Assembly (NCBI RefSeq): GCF_030252185.1 | Contig: NZ_CP126970.1 | Coordinates: forward strand, 2,232,001 to 2,296,000 | Direction: 5' to 3' | Origin: Corynebacterium suedekumii | GTDB taxonomy: Bacteria; Actinomycetota; Actinomycetes; Mycobacteriales; Mycobacteriaceae | DNA: 64,000 nucleotides | In this document: in pieces, positions 21,188 to 31,351 of the stretch | Layout: every line of letters begins with the position of its first letter | Numbering within the stretch: the first letter of the stretch is position 1 | Notes under the pieces: model-generated | Told to the model about the DNA's origin: nothing | What the model saw: only the letters and a program-made list of their open reading frames with translations | Database searches by the model: none | Made by a program: the position numbers and the translations under genes

Positions 21188-23287
21188 GTGACTCTGTCGC
21201 CCGACCTGCAGGCTCTGACCGAGCGTCGCTACCCCACCGACTGGACCGACGTCGACACCCGCGCGGTGGACACCACCCGCATCCTCGCCGCCGACGCCGT
21301 CGAGAACTGCGGCTCCGGCCACCCGGGCACCGCCATGTCGCTGGCTCCGCTGGCCTACACCCTCTACCAGCGCGTCATGGACCTCGATCCCAACGACGTC
21401 GACTGGGTCGGACGCGACCGTTTCGTCCTCTCCTGCGGCCACACCTCGCTGACCCAGTACCTGCAGCTGTTCCTCGGCGGCTTCGGACTGGAGATGAAGG
21501 ACCTCAAGGAGCTGCGCTCCTGGGGCTCCCTGACCCCGGGCCACCCGGAGGTCCACCACACCCGCGGCGTCGAGATCACCACCGGCCCGCTCGGCCAGGG
21601 CCTGGCCTCCGCCGTGGGCATGGCCATGGCCGCCCGCCGCGAGCGCGGCCTCTTCGACACGGAGACCCCGGCCGGCGAGTCCCCCTTCGACCACTTCATC
21701 TACGTCATCGCCTCCGACGGTGACCTCCAGGAGGGCGTGACCTCCGAGGCCAGTTCCCTAGCCGGCACCCAGCAGCTGGGCAACCTCATCGTCTTCTACG
21801 ACGACAACAACATCTCCATCGAGGACAACACCGACATCGCCTTCAGCGAGGACGTCACCGCCCGCTACGACGCCTACGGCTGGCAGACCATCACCATCGA
21901 GGGCGGTGAGGACGTCGCCGCCATCGAGGCCGCCGTCGTCGCCGCCAAGGCGGACACCACCCGCCCGACCTTCATCCGCGTGCGCACCGTCATCGCCCAC
22001 CCGGCACCCAACGCGCAGAACACCGGCGCCTCCCACGGTGCCGCCCTCGGCGCCGAGGAGGTCGCCGCCACCAAGGAGGTCCTCGGCTTCGATCCCGAGC
22101 AGCACTTCCACATCGACGACGAGGTCCTGGCCCACACCCGCAAGCTCGTCGACCGTGGCGCCGAGAAGCACGCCGCCTGGCAGGAGAAGTTCGACGCCTG
22201 GGCGACGGCCAACCCGGAGCGTAAGGAACTGTTCGACCGCCTCGTCGCCCGGACGCTGCCCGAGGGCTGGCGCGACGAGCTGCCGACCTGGGACGCCGAC
22301 GAGAAGGGCCTGGCCACCCGCAAGGCCTCCGAGGCCGCCCTCCAGGCCCTCGGTGCCGTGCTGCCCGAGCTGTGGGGCGGCTCCGCCGACCTCGCCGGCT
22401 CCAACAACACCGTGATCAAGGGGTCACCGTCCTTCGGCCCGGAGGAGATCTCCACCGAGACCTGGTCCGCGGAGCCCTACGGCCGCAACCTGCACTTCGG
22501 CATCCGTGAGCACGCCATGGGTTCCATCCTCAACGGCATTGCCCTGCACGGCCCGACTCGCCCCTACGGCGGCACCTTCCTCATCTTCTCCGACTACATG
22601 CGCCCGGCCGTCCGGCTCGGTTCGCTCATGGAGTCCGACGTCTACTACGTGTGGACCCACGACTCCATCGGCCTCGGCGAGGACGGCCCGACCCACCAGC
22701 CGGTGGAGACCCTGGCCGCCCTGCGCGCCATCCCGGGCCTGTCCGTCATCCGCCCGGGTGACGCCAACGAGACCGTCCAGGCCTGGGCCGCCGCCCTCGA
22801 GTACAAGGAGTCCCCGAAGGGCCTGGCCCTGACCCGCCAGAACATCCCGGTCCTGGAGGGCACGAAGGAGAAGGCCGCCGAGGGTGTGCGTCGTGGCGCC
22901 TACGTCCTCGTCGAGGGCTCGAAGGAGACCCCGGACGTCATCCTCATGGCCACCGGCTCCGAGCTGCAGCTGGCCGTCCGCGCCGCCGCCACCCTGGAGA
23001 ACGAGGGCATCGCCGCCCGCGTCGTGTCCATGCCGTGCATGGAGTGGTTCCAGGAGCAGGACGCCGACTACATCGAGTCGGTCCTGCCCTCGGCCGTCAC
23101 CGCCCGCGTGTCCGTCGAAGCCGGCATCGCCATGCCGTGGCACCTGTGGACCGGCACCACCGGCCGCAACGTCTCCCTCGAGCACTTCGGCGCCTCCGCC
23201 CCGTTCGAGACCCTGTTCAGCGAGTTCGGCATCACCGACGACGCCGTCGTCACCGCTGCCAGGGACTCCATCGCCGCCTCGAAGTAA
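21188..23287 (+). CDS. tkt: Transketolase
   Basis: 699 residues, full length. Thiamine-diphosphate enzyme moving two-carbon units in the pentose phosphate pathway. Motifs: the N-terminal [17 protein letters not shown], the ThDP-binding GDGDLQEG-type motif seen as [19 protein letters not shown] with [31 protein letters not shown] near residue 435, and [19 protein letters not shown]. The GTG start has AGTGAGGA upstream. First gene of a five-gene operon (tkt-tal-zwf-opcA-pgl) arranged as in C. glutamicum. Confidence 0.98.
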   Translation: MTLSPDLQALTERRYPTDWTDVDTRAVDTTRILAADAVENCGSGHPGTAMSLAPLAYTLYQRVMDLDPNDVDWVGRDRFVLSCGHTSLTQYLQLFLGGFGLEMKDLKELRSWGSLTPGHPEVHHTRGVEITTGPLGQGLASAVGMAMAARRERGLFDTETPAGESPFDHFIYVIASDGDLQEGVTSEASSLAGTQQLGNLIVFYDDNNISIEDNTDIAFSEDVTARYDAYGWQTITIEGGEDVAAIEAAVVAAKADTTRPTFIRVRTVIAHPAPNAQNTGASHGAALGAEEVAATKEVLGFDPEQHFHIDDEVLAHTRKLVDRGAEKHAAWQEKFDAWATANPERKELFDRLVARTLPEGWRDELPTWDADEKGLATRKASEAALQALGAVLPELWGGSADLAGSNNTVIKGSPSFGPEEISTETWSAEPYGRNLHFGIREHAMGSILNGIALHGPTRPYGGTFLIFSDYMRPAVRLGSLMESDVYYVWTHDSIGLGEDGPTHQPVETLAALRAIPGLSVIRPGDANETVQAWAAALEYKESPKGLALTRQNIPVLEGTKEKAAEGVRRGAYVLVEGSKETPDVILMATGSELQLAVRAAATLENEGIAARVVSMPCMEWFQEQDADYIESVLPSAVTARVSVEAGIAMPWHLWTGTTGRNVSLEHFGASAPFETLFSEFGITDDAVVTAARDSIAASK

Positions 23288-23338
23288 CCTGTCCGCACCC
23301 ACCCCGACACCCCACCCGCACCTGTAAAGGACATCCCC

Positions 23339-24418
23339 ATGACCCACATTGACGAGCTCGCCTCGCTGGGCACCTCCACCTGGCTCGACGACCTCTCCCG
23401 CGACCGCATCCGCACCGGCAACCTGCAGGAGGTCATCGACACCAAGTCCATCGTCGGTGTCACCACCAACCCGGCGATCTTCGCCGCCGCCATGAGCAAG
23501 GGCACCGCCTACGACGAGCAGATCGCCGCCCTCAAGGCCGACAAGGCCGCCCTCGACGAGGCCGTCTACGCCATGACCATCGACGACGTGCGCGAGGCCT
23601 GCGACCTGTTCACCGACATCTACCGGGACACCGACGGCCGTGACGGCCGCGTCTCCATCGAGGTTGATCCGCGTATCTCCGCCGACCGTGACGCCACCCT
23701 CTCCCAGGCCAAGGAGCTGTGGAAGAAGGTCGACCGCCCCAACGTGATGATCAAGATCCCGGCCACCCAGGACTCCCTGCCGGCGATCACCGACGCCCTG
23801 GCCGAGGGCATCTCCGTCAACGTCACCCTCATCTTCTCCGTCGCCCGCTACCGGGAGGTCATCGCCGCCTACCGCGAGGGCGTCCGCCGCGCGCAGGAGA
23901 ACGGCCACGACGTCTCCGGCATCCACTCCGTGGCGTCCTTCTTCGTCTCCCGCCTCGACACCGAGGTGGACCGCCGCCTCGAGGAGATCGGCACCGAGCA
24001 GGCCCTGGCCCTGCGTGGCAAGGCCGGTGTCGCCAACGCCCGTCGCGCCTACGCCGTGTTCCAGGACATCGGCCGCAGCGACCTGCCGGAGGGCGCCAAC
24101 GTGCAGCGTCCCCTGTGGGCCTCCACCGGTGTGAAGAACCCCGAGTACCCGGCGACGATGTACGTCACCGAGCTCGCCGGACCCGACACCGTCAACACCA
24201 TGCCGGAGGCGACCATCGACGCCGTGCTCGAGCAGGGTGGCCTCCACGGCGACACCCTCAACGGCACCGTCGATGAGGCCCAGCAGGTCTTCGAGGATCT
24301 CGTGGCCGTCGGCGTCGACCTGGAGGACGTGTTCGCGGTGCTGGAGCGGGAGGGCGTCGACAAGTTCGTGTCCGCATGGCAGGAACTGCTCGACTCCATG
24401 GCCACCCAGCTCCAGTAA
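23339..24418 (+). CDS. tal: Transaldolase
   Basis: 359 residues. Transfers dihydroxyacetone units between sugar phosphates through a Schiff-base lysine, here in [13 protein letters not shown] near residue 138. [17 protein letters not shown] at the N-terminus and [18 protein letters not shown] are family signatures for the larger transaldolase type found in actinobacteria. AAAGGA precedes the ATG, 51 bases after the tkt stop; same operon. Confidence 0.97.
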   Translation: MTHIDELASLGTSTWLDDLSRDRIRTGNLQEVIDTKSIVGVTTNPAIFAAAMSKGTAYDEQIAALKADKAALDEAVYAMTIDDVREACDLFTDIYRDTDGRDGRVSIEVDPRISADRDATLSQAKELWKKVDRPNVMIKIPATQDSLPAITDALAEGISVNVTLIFSVARYREVIAAYREGVRRAQENGHDVSGIHSVASFFVSRLDTEVDRRLEEIGTEQALALRGKAGVANARRAYAVFQDIGRSDLPEGANVQRPLWASTGVKNPEYPATMYVTELAGPDTVNTMPEATIDAVLEQGGLHGDTLNGTVDEAQQVFEDLVAVGVDLEDVFAVLEREGVDKFVSAWQELLDSMATQLQ

Positions 24419-24454
24419 CCACCCCGCCAGCCCCGACCGCAAGGACGTTGATTG

Positions 24455-25990
24455 ATGACCGCCACCACTCCCGACTGGGTCAACCCGCTCCGCGCCGCGG
24501 ACGACAAACGGCTGCCACAGATCGCCGGCCCGTCGGGCATGGTCATCTTCGGCGTCACCGGTGACCTCGCGCGCCGGAAACTGCTGCCCGCCATCTATGA
24601 CCTGGCCAACCGCGGCCTGCTGCCCGCCGGGTTCACCCTCGTCGGCTTCGGCCGCCGCACCTGGTCGAAGCAGGACTTCGAGGACTACGTCCGCGAGGCC
24701 GTCGAGGCCGGGGCGCGCACGAAGTTCCGGGAGCACGTGTGGGAGCGGCTGGCGGAGGGTGCCCACTTCGTCGAGGGCAACTTCGACGAGGCCGGGTTCG
24801 ACCGGCTGGCGGCCACCCTCGCGGAGATGGACACCACCCGCGGCACCGCCGGGAACTGGGCGTTCTACCTCTCGGTCCCGCCGGACTACTTCTCCGACGT
24901 GTGTCACCAGCTGCAGCGTTCCGGTCTCGCGGAGGCGGGCGAGGACTCGTGGCGGCGGGTGATCATCGAGAAGCCCTTCGGCCACGACCAGGAGACGGCC
25001 CGGGAACTCAACCAGGTGGTCAACGCGGTCTTCCCCGAGAAGGCCGTCTTCCGGATCGACCACTACCTGGGCAAGGAGACGGTGCAGAACATCCTGGCGC
25101 TGCGCTTCGCCAACCAGCTGTTCGACCCGCTGTGGAACTCCCACTACGTCGACCACGTACAGATCACCATGGCCGAGGACATCGGTCTCGGTGGCCGCGC
25201 CGGCTACTACGACGGCATCGGCGCCGCCCGGGACGTCATCCAGAACCACCTCATCCAGCTCCTGGCGCTGATCGCCATGGAGGAGCCGGTCGCCTTCGAG
25301 CCGACCGAGCTGCAGGCGGAGAAGGTCAAGGTCCTGCGCGCCACCTCCCCGGTGTACCCGCTGAACAAGACCACCGCCCGCGGCCAGTACACCGCCGGCT
25401 GGCAGGGCTCGCAGCCGGTCATCGGCCTGCGGGAGGAGGAGGGCTTCGACCCGGAGTCCACCACCGAGACCTACGCCGCCTGCACCCTGCAGATCCATTC
25501 CCGCCGCTGGGCGGGCGTGCCGTTCTACCTGCGCACCGGCAAGCGCCTCGGCCGCCGCGTCACCGAGATCGCCGTGGTGTTCAAGGAGGCGCCGCACCAG
25601 CCGTTCACCCAGAGCCAGCGCACCTCGCTCGGCCAGAACGCCGTGGTCATCCGCGTCCAGCCGGACGAGGGCGTGCTCATGCGCTTCGGGTCCAAGGTGC
25701 CCGGTTCCGCCATGGAGGTCCGCGACGTCAACATGGACTTCTCCTACGCGGAGGCCTTCACCGAGGAATCCCCGGAGGCCTATGAGCGGCTCATCCTCGA
25801 TGTGCTCCTCGACGAGCCCAGCCTGTTCCCCACCAACGAGGAGGTCGAGCTCTCCTGGGAGATCCTCGACCCCATCCTCGACTACTGGGCCGCGCAGGGC
25901 CGCCCCGACGGGTACCGCGCGGGCACCTGGGGGCCGGCCAGCGCCGACCGCATGCTCGAACGCACCGGCCGCACCTGGCGCCGTCCCTAA
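24455..25990 (+). CDS. zwf: Glucose-6-phosphate 1-dehydrogenase
   Basis: 511 residues. Oxidises glucose-6-phosphate, making NADPH. The nucleotide-binding VIFGVTGDLARRKLLPAIYD is near residue 30; the active-site RIDHYLGKETVQN is near 200, and the substrate Lys region EKPFGHD lies before it. I use the ATG at 24455; a TTG directly upstream is also in frame. The protein probably works with OpcA, encoded next, as in C. glutamicum. Confidence 0.97.
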   Translation: MTATTPDWVNPLRAADDKRLPQIAGPSGMVIFGVTGDLARRKLLPAIYDLANRGLLPAGFTLVGFGRRTWSKQDFEDYVREAVEAGARTKFREHVWERLAEGAHFVEGNFDEAGFDRLAATLAEMDTTRGTAGNWAFYLSVPPDYFSDVCHQLQRSGLAEAGEDSWRRVIIEKPFGHDQETARELNQVVNAVFPEKAVFRIDHYLGKETVQNILALRFANQLFDPLWNSHYVDHVQITMAEDIGLGGRAGYYDGIGAARDVIQNHLIQLLALIAMEEPVAFEPTELQAEKVKVLRATSPVYPLNKTTARGQYTAGWQGSQPVIGLREEEGFDPESTTETYAACTLQIHSRRWAGVPFYLRTGKRLGRRVTEIAVVFKEAPHQPFTQSQRTSLGQNAVVIRVQPDEGVLMRFGSKVPGSAMEVRDVNMDFSYAEAFTEESPEAYERLILDVLLDEPSLFPTNEEVELSWEILDPILDYWAAQGRPDGYRAGTWGPASADRMLERTGRTWRRP

Positions 25991-26008
25991 TCAGGCAGAA
26001 AGGCCACC

Positions 26009-26950
26009 ATGATCATCAACCTGCCGCACACCACCACCCGGAAGATCGCCGCCAGCCTCCTCGAGGCCCGGGAGTCCAACTCCCAGATCACCGGGCGTGT
26101 GCTCACCCTCATCGTCGTCGCCTCGGCCGAGGACGACGTCGACCACATCAACTCCGTCACCCGGGACGCCTCCCACGAGCACCCCGCCCGTGTCATCGTG
26201 CTGCTCACCGGCGACGCGGACGAGGACACCCACCTCGACGCCGAGGTGCGTGTCGGCGGCCACGCCGGCGCCTCCGAGATGGTGGTCATGCGGCTCACGG
26301 GTGAGCTGACCCACCACCTCGAGTCGGTGGTCACTCCCCTCCTGCTGCCGGACACCCCGGTCGTCGCGTGGTGGCCGACCACCGCCCCCGACAACCCCTC
26401 CGAGCACCCCATCGGTGAGCTGGCGCAGCGTCGCATCACCAACGCAGCGCACGACGTCACCGCCGACATCCTCACCCGCCTGCGCGACACCTACGCCCCG
26501 GGCGACTCCGACATGATGTGGTCGAAGATCACCGGCTGGCGCGGCATCGTCGCCTCCACCCTCGACCGCCACCCGCACGAGCCCGTCGAGGCGGTCACCC
26601 TCTCCGGGCCCGCCGGGACCCCGTCAGTGGACATCGCCGCCGGCTGGCTCGCCGACCGCCTCGGGGTCCCCGTCACCCGCGTCATCACCGCCCCGCTTGA
26701 CGACGACCGCGTGTTCCCCGTCCGCCACCTCCGCTTCGACCGGGCCTCCGGCCCGCTCACCGTCGACGTCCTCGACCACCGCACCGTCCGGGTCGCCCTC
26801 CCGGGTCGCCCGGAGTCACTGGTGTCCATGGTCATCCGTTCCGATGCCGACTGCCTCTCCGAGGAACTGCGTCACCTCGACCCCGATCTCGCCTACGCCA
26901 ACGCACTGCGCGGCCTCCCGCGCGTCACCGTCACCGACGAAAGGGACTGA
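26009..26950 (+). CDS. opcA: Glucose-6-phosphate dehydrogenase assembly protein OpcA
   Basis: 313 residues, OpcA family. Seen are VVAWWPTTAPDNPSEHPIGEL near residue 115, the RITNAAHDVTADIL stretch and DSDMMWSKITGWRGIVASTLD, all characteristic. OpcA is needed for full assembly and activity of Zwf and can be a redox control point in cyanobacteria. GAAAGG precedes the ATG, 18 bases after zwf. The adjacent position supports a complex between the two products. Confidence 0.95.
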   Translation: MIINLPHTTTRKIAASLLEARESNSQITGRVLTLIVVASAEDDVDHINSVTRDASHEHPARVIVLLTGDADEDTHLDAEVRVGGHAGASEMVVMRLTGELTHHLESVVTPLLLPDTPVVAWWPTTAPDNPSEHPIGELAQRRITNAAHDVTADILTRLRDTYAPGDSDMMWSKITGWRGIVASTLDRHPHEPVEAVTLSGPAGTPSVDIAAGWLADRLGVPVTRVITAPLDDDRVFPVRHLRFDRASGPLTVDVLDHRTVRVALPGRPESLVSMVIRSDADCLSEELRHLDPDLAYANALRGLPRVTVTDERD

Positions 26951-26956
26951 CACCTC

Positions 26957-27667
26957 ATGGTCACCGTCGCCCGCACCGAGAACCTCACCTCCCTGCTTGA
27001 CGAGGCCGCCGCAGCCTTCATCGACCTGGTCCGCGACGTCCAGTCCGACGGGACCGCCTCCGCCCGGGTGGTCCTCACCGGCGGCGGAGCCGGCATCGGC
27101 CTGCTGGAGAAGATCCGGGAACGCGCCGAGGAGATCGACTGGTCCCGCATCCACGTCTTCTTCGGCGACGAACGCAACGTCCCCCTCGACCATGAGGACT
27201 CCAACGAACGCCAGGCCCGCGAGGCTCTGCTCGACCACGTGGACATCCCCGCCGACCACATCCACGGTTACGGCCTGGGATCGGTGGACATGGCGGAGGC
27301 GGCGACCGCCTACGAGCAGACCGTCCGCGACGTCGCCCCGGACGGTTTCGACCTGCACCTGTTGGGCATGGGACATGAGGGACACATCAACTCCCTGTTC
27401 CCCCACACCCCGGCTGTCCGGGAGACCGAGCGCCTGGTCCTCAGTGTCGACGACTCCCCCAAGCCCCCGCCGGGACGCGTCACCCTCACCCTGCCGGCCG
27501 TCGCGCGCGCCCGCCGCGTGTGGCTGCTCGTCTCCGGTGCCGACAAGGCCGAGGCCGCCGCCCAGATCGTCGCCCGCGCCAACCCGGAGGTCTGGCCCGC
27601 CGCGGGTGCTGAGGGTTCGGAGGAGACCGTCCTCTACGTCACGGACGACGCCGCCACCCGGCTGTAG
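26957..27667 (+). CDS. pgl: 6-phosphogluconolactonase
   Basis: 236 residues. Hydrolyses 6-phosphoglucono-lactone, the step after Zwf. Family motifs: VVLTGGGAGIGLLEKI near residue 36, WSRIHVFFGDERNVPLDHEDSN near 60, and the catalytic-His region LLGMGHEGHINSLFPHTPAV near 135. It starts 6 bases after the opcA stop and closes the operon. Its end is 1 base from the convergent PdxH-like gene, with no room for an intergenic terminator. Confidence 0.96.
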   Translation: MVTVARTENLTSLLDEAAAAFIDLVRDVQSDGTASARVVLTGGGAGIGLLEKIRERAEEIDWSRIHVFFGDERNVPLDHEDSNERQAREALLDHVDIPADHIHGYGLGSVDMAEAATAYEQTVRDVAPDGFDLHLLGMGHEGHINSLFPHTPAVRETERLVLSVDDSPKPPPGRVTLTLPAVARARRVWLLVSGADKAEAAAQIVARANPEVWPAAGAEGSEETVLYVTDDAATRL

Positions 27668-27668
27668 C

Positions 27669-28190
27669 CTACCGTTCATAGATGATCCGGTGGTGACGGC
27701 GATCCGCTGAGCCCTGCCAGAACTCGATGCGGACCGGGACGAGGCGCCACAGACGCCAGTCCCCCGCATCGACCCCGCTGCGCGCGGCCTCACTCCGGGC
27801 GGCGAGGTCAGCCGCGGTCTCCGCCGCCGACGCCTCGACCACCCGACCGCTGACCCGCACCGACCGGACCTGGGCCGGCCACCAGAACGTCATCGCCGCC
27901 ACCGGGTGCACGGCGAGCTGCCGCCCCTTCCGGCTGCCCGCGGTGCCGGCGAAGGCCCACCCGCGCTCGTCGACGTCCTTGAGGATGAGCACCCGGCCGT
28001 CCGGCACCCCGCCCTCGCCCACGGTGGACAGGGTCGCGGCGTGGGGTTCTGGCACGCCCGCGGCCACCGCCCGGCGGAGCCAGTCGATGAACAGGTCGAC
28101 GGGATCATCCGGCAGCACCGTCGGCAGTGCGGGTGCGTGCGCGGTCAGGGACGGGAGCGAGCGGAGGAAGTCCCGGTGTGAGGTGCTCAT
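27669..28190 (-). CDS. Pyridoxamine 5'-phosphate oxidase-like flavoprotein (shortened PdxH type)
   Basis: 173 residues from the ATG at 28190. It aligns by eye with PdxH through DPVDLFIDWLRRAV, AATLSTV, GRVLILKDVDERGWAFAGT with SRKGRQLAVHP (FMN/PLP region), then resumes at VRIEFWQGSADRRHHRIIY. About 40-50 residues of PdxH between these parts, including the SRPxxSQIGAWxSxQS segment, are missing, as is the C-terminal tail. So an FMN-binding oxidase fold is likely but vitamin B6 oxidation is doubtful. It starts beyond a hairpin downstream of secG and is probably a separate unit. Confidence 0.75.
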   Translation of the reverse strand: MSTSHRDFLRSLPSLTAHAPALPTVLPDDPVDLFIDWLRRAVAAGVPEPHAATLSTVGEGGVPDGRVLILKDVDERGWAFAGTAGSRKGRQLAVHPVAAMTFWWPAQVRSVRVSGRVVEASAAETAADLAARSEAARSGVDAGDWRLWRLVPVRIEFWQGSADRRHHRIIYER

Positions 28191-28211
28191 ACCGCCTACC
28201 CTCAACACGGG

Positions 28212-28247
28212 AACGTCCCCCGGACACGGGAATGTCGGGGGGACGTT
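28212..28247. terminator. Strong hairpin between secG and the PdxH-like gene
   Basis: A 15-base stem with one mismatch (28212-28226 pairs with 28233-28247) and a 6-base loop, very GC rich in the middle. It lies just after the secG stop on the minus strand and probably ends the gap-pgk-tpi-ppc-secG transcription unit. Poor U-tract. Confidence 0.55.
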
Positions 28248-28265
28248 GTTCTGCGGTTACGGGAG

Positions 28266-28502
28266 TTATCCGCCGTAGGCCTGCAGCAGGTTGAGCGCGA
28301 CGATGCAGGCGATCCAGATGACGGCCATGAGGATCGTGTACCGGTCGAGGTTCTTCTCCACGATGGTGGAGCCGGAGAGATTCGACTGGACGCCGCCGCC
28401 GAAGAGGCTCGACAGGCCGCCACCCTTGCCCTTGTGGAGCAGGACGAACACCGTCATGAGGACGGCGGTGATCACGAGGATGATCTGGAGGGCGAGCAGC
28501 AT
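28266..28502 (-). CDS. secG: Preprotein translocase subunit SecG
   Basis: 78 residues with two hydrophobic helices (ALQIILVITAVLMTVFVLL, then MAVIWIACIVALNLLQAY) joined by the conserved cytoplasmic loop HKGKGGGLSSLFGGG. SecG is the small membrane partner of SecYE. AAGGATC precedes the ATG. It sits 53 bases after ppc on the same strand, as in C. glutamicum. Confidence 0.94.
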   Translation of the reverse strand: MLLALQIILVITAVLMTVFVLLHKGKGGGLSSLFGGGVQSNLSGSTIVEKNLDRYTILMAVIWIACIVALNLLQAYGG

Positions 28503-28555
28503 GGAGATCCTTCGATGTTGACGGCGTGAAACCTCGGACCAGTGTACACCAGCAC

Positions 28556-31318
28556 CTAGCCGGAATTGCGCAGCGCGGTGGCCAGTCCGTTCATGGTCAG
28601 CTGGATGCCACGGGCGACCGCGTCGCGGCTGTCACCGGCCCGGTGACGTCGCAGCAGCTCCAGCTGGATGATGTTGAGGGGCAGCAGGTAGGGGAAGCGG
28701 CGGCGCACGGAGCGGGCGAGCATCGGGTTGTCGGCGAGGAGGTCCTCGCTGCCGGTGATGCGGGCGAACATGGCGCGGGTGAGGGCGAACTCGTCCGCGA
28801 TGGTGCGATGGATACGGTCGGCGATGTCGCGGTCGTCGACAAGCCGGGCGTAGAGTTCGGCGAGTTCCATGCCGGCCTTGCTCATCACCTGCGCCATGTT
28901 CGACATGACGGAGGCGAAGAACGGCCAGTTCTCGTAGAGGCTGCGCAGTTCGGCGCAGCGCTGTTCGGCGTCCTCGCCCTCGCCGATGAAGTCCGCCAGT
29001 GCGGTGCCGACGCCGAACCAGCCCGGCAGCAGGACGCGGGACTGGGACCAGGCGAGCACCCAGGGGATGGCGCGTAGATCGTCGACGGCGGAGGTCTGCT
29101 TGCGGGCCGACGGGCGGGAGCCGATGTTGAGCGACCCGATCTCCCCCAGCGGTGTGGACTGGGTGAAGAACTCGATGAAGCCGGGGTCGTCGTGGACGAG
29201 GGAGGCGTACTTCTCCCGGCTGCAACGGGCCAGGTGGGTCATGATCTCCACGGCCCGGTCCCGGTCTGTGAGGTCATCGACGGGCAGCAGGCTCGCCTCC
29301 AGCGTCGCCGAGACAAGCGCCTCGAGGTTCCGGCGGGCACTGCGCGGGGAGCCGTACTTGGCGGAGATGATCTCGCCCTGCTCGGTGATGCGGACGGAGC
29401 CGTCGACCGCTCCCTTGGGCTGGGCGAGGATCGCCTCATAGGAGGGTCCGCCACCGCGGCCGACGGTGCCGCCGCGGCCGTGGAACAGGCGCAGCCGGAC
29501 CCCGCGGTCCCGGCCGGTGTCGACGAGCTCGATCTCGGCGGCGTAGAGCGCCCAGTTGGCGGCGAAGTAACCGCCGTCCTTGTTGGAGTCGGAGTAGCCG
29601 AGCATGACCTCCTGGATGTCACCCCGTTGCGCCAGGTAGGCGCGGTAGAGGGGCAGGTCCCAGAGTTCGCGGAGGATCCCGGCGCCGGCCTCGAGGTCGT
29701 CGATCGTCTCGAACAACGGGATGATGTCCACGCTGCCGGTCGGGGTGTCGCCGGCGGCGCGGATGAGGCCCACCTCCTTGAGCAGGACCATCGGCTCGAG
29801 GATGTCGCTGACGGAGGTGGCCATGGAGATGATCTGGTGCGGGATCATCTCCTCGCCGAAATGCCGCACCGACTGCGCCGCCTGGGTGAACAGGTCGAGC
29901 TCGCGCTGGGTGGCTTCGCTGAAGTCCCGGTAGCCGCGTGGCACCAGGGGACGCGGCGTGCGCAGTTCGGCGGTGAGCAGCTCGACTTTCTCCTCCTCGG
30001 TCAGCGCCGAGTAGTGGGGGTGCACGTAGGCGGTGGCGAACACCTCGTCGAGGACCGCCTCGAAGCTCTCGGAGTTCTGGCGCAGGTCGATGGAGTACAG
30101 GTGGAAACCGAAGCTGTCCACGGCGGAACGGATCTGTGCCAGACGGTCGTCGGCGATGATCTCGTCGTGGGAGGCGCGCAGGGAGGCGTCGATGATGGCC
30201 AGGTCCGCGTCAAAGGCGGCGGGGTCATCGTAGGGGGCGTGGTCGCGGTGCCAGCTGCCTTCGACGGCGTCCTCTCCGACCAGCGCGGCGGTGGTGGACA
30301 GGATGCGGCCGCGGACGCCGTGGACGGCACGGCGGTAGGGCTCGTCGACGCGGCTGGGCACGTCGTTGCGGCCCTTCTTGGCCAGGGCGACCAGTTCCAC
30401 GGTCACCCCGGTCATCCGGTCGGAGAGGCTGAGCTCGTGTTCGAGGGCGTGGAGCTGGGTGGCGTAGTACCGCAGCACCGTCTGGGACGCACGGCGGGAG
30501 GCGTAGTCGAGGGTGTCGGCGGTGACGAAGGGGTTGCCGTCGTGATCGCCGCCGATCCAGGATCCGGGGCGGACGATGGCCCGGGTCGGGTCAGCCCCGA
30601 AGTCGGACTGCAGCCGGTCCCGGACGTCCCGGTTGATGGCCGGGATCTCCTTGAGCAGGGACAGCGCGTAGTAGCGCAGGCCGACCTCGATCTCGTCCTC
30701 GATGCGGGGCCGGGCGACGCGGATGAGGGCGGTCTGCCACAGGATGGTCATGCGCCGACGGATGTCCTGCTCGATGGCAGCAAGGTGGGCGGGTGTCCGG
30801 GCGGTCTCGGGTGCGTCGAGGATGACGTGGCGGGCACGCATCTGGTCGGTGATGTGCTTCTGGGCGTCGAACACGGTGCGCCGGCGGGTCTCCGTCGGAT
30901 GGGCGGTGAGGACCGGGGCGACGAGCGCTCCGTCGAGGGCGCGTCGCACCTCGTGGGCCGAGACCCCCGCCTCCGCCAGCTTGTCCCACGTCGCCGCGAG
31001 GGTCGAGTCAGGGGCGGGGCCACCTTCGTCGAGGATGGCCTCGCGGTTCGCGTCGTCGTGGATGTCCTCGGCGAGGTTGGCCATGAGGGCGAAGTGGCTG
31101 AACGCCCGGATGACCGGGGTCGCCCGGGCGGGTTCGATGTTGCGGAACAGGTCCACCAGGACCTCGAGTTCCGCATTCCCCTTGGCCACCTCGAAGGCCT
31201 GCTGGCGGGCGTGCTCGACGAGGTTGAACACCTCCTCACCCTCCTGCTCGGCGATCACCTCGCCGAGGATCCGGCCGAGGTAGCGGATGTCTTCCTGCAG
31301 ATGATCGCGGTCAGTCAC
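28556..31318 (-). CDS. ppc: Phosphoenolpyruvate carboxylase
   Basis: 920 residues, matching corynebacterial PEPC length. Carboxylates PEP to oxaloacetate and refills the TCA cycle. The catalytic His region is VLTAHPTETRRRTV near residue 135; GGDHDGNPFVTAD near 255, MLGYSDSNKDGGYFAAN near 565 and the glycine-rich active-site loop LFHGRGGTVGRGGGP near 600 are all intact. The C-terminus ends LATALRNSG, agreeing with the terminal Asn-Thr/Ser-Gly that enters the active site. The start is a GTG at 31318 with AAAGGAC upstream. It follows tpiA closely. Confidence 0.97.
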   Translation of the reverse strand: MTDRDHLQEDIRYLGRILGEVIAEQEGEEVFNLVEHARQQAFEVAKGNAELEVLVDLFRNIEPARATPVIRAFSHFALMANLAEDIHDDANREAILDEGGPAPDSTLAATWDKLAEAGVSAHEVRRALDGALVAPVLTAHPTETRRRTVFDAQKHITDQMRARHVILDAPETARTPAHLAAIEQDIRRRMTILWQTALIRVARPRIEDEIEVGLRYYALSLLKEIPAINRDVRDRLQSDFGADPTRAIVRPGSWIGGDHDGNPFVTADTLDYASRRASQTVLRYYATQLHALEHELSLSDRMTGVTVELVALAKKGRNDVPSRVDEPYRRAVHGVRGRILSTTAALVGEDAVEGSWHRDHAPYDDPAAFDADLAIIDASLRASHDEIIADDRLAQIRSAVDSFGFHLYSIDLRQNSESFEAVLDEVFATAYVHPHYSALTEEEKVELLTAELRTPRPLVPRGYRDFSEATQRELDLFTQAAQSVRHFGEEMIPHQIISMATSVSDILEPMVLLKEVGLIRAAGDTPTGSVDIIPLFETIDDLEAGAGILRELWDLPLYRAYLAQRGDIQEVMLGYSDSNKDGGYFAANWALYAAEIELVDTGRDRGVRLRLFHGRGGTVGRGGGPSYEAILAQPKGAVDGSVRITEQGEIISAKYGSPRSARRNLEALVSATLEASLLPVDDLTDRDRAVEIMTHLARCSREKYASLVHDDPGFIEFFTQSTPLGEIGSLNIGSRPSARKQTSAVDDLRAIPWVLAWSQSRVLLPGWFGVGTALADFIGEGEDAEQRCAELRSLYENWPFFASVMSNMAQVMSKAGMELAELYARLVDDRDIADRIHRTIADEFALTRAMFARITGSEDLLADNPMLARSVRRRFPYLLPLNIIQLELLRRHRAGDSRDAVARGIQLTMNGLATALRNSG

Positions 31319-31351
31319 GTGAGGGGGTGTCCTTTGCTGGTCGGAGCCGGG

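Noticed and set aside
22424..25597. Very long minus-strand open frame (1057 codons) opposite tkt-tal-zwf
   Set aside because: Gly/Val/Asp/Arg-rich composition without motifs, lying antisense to three strong genes; a result of high GC codon bias.
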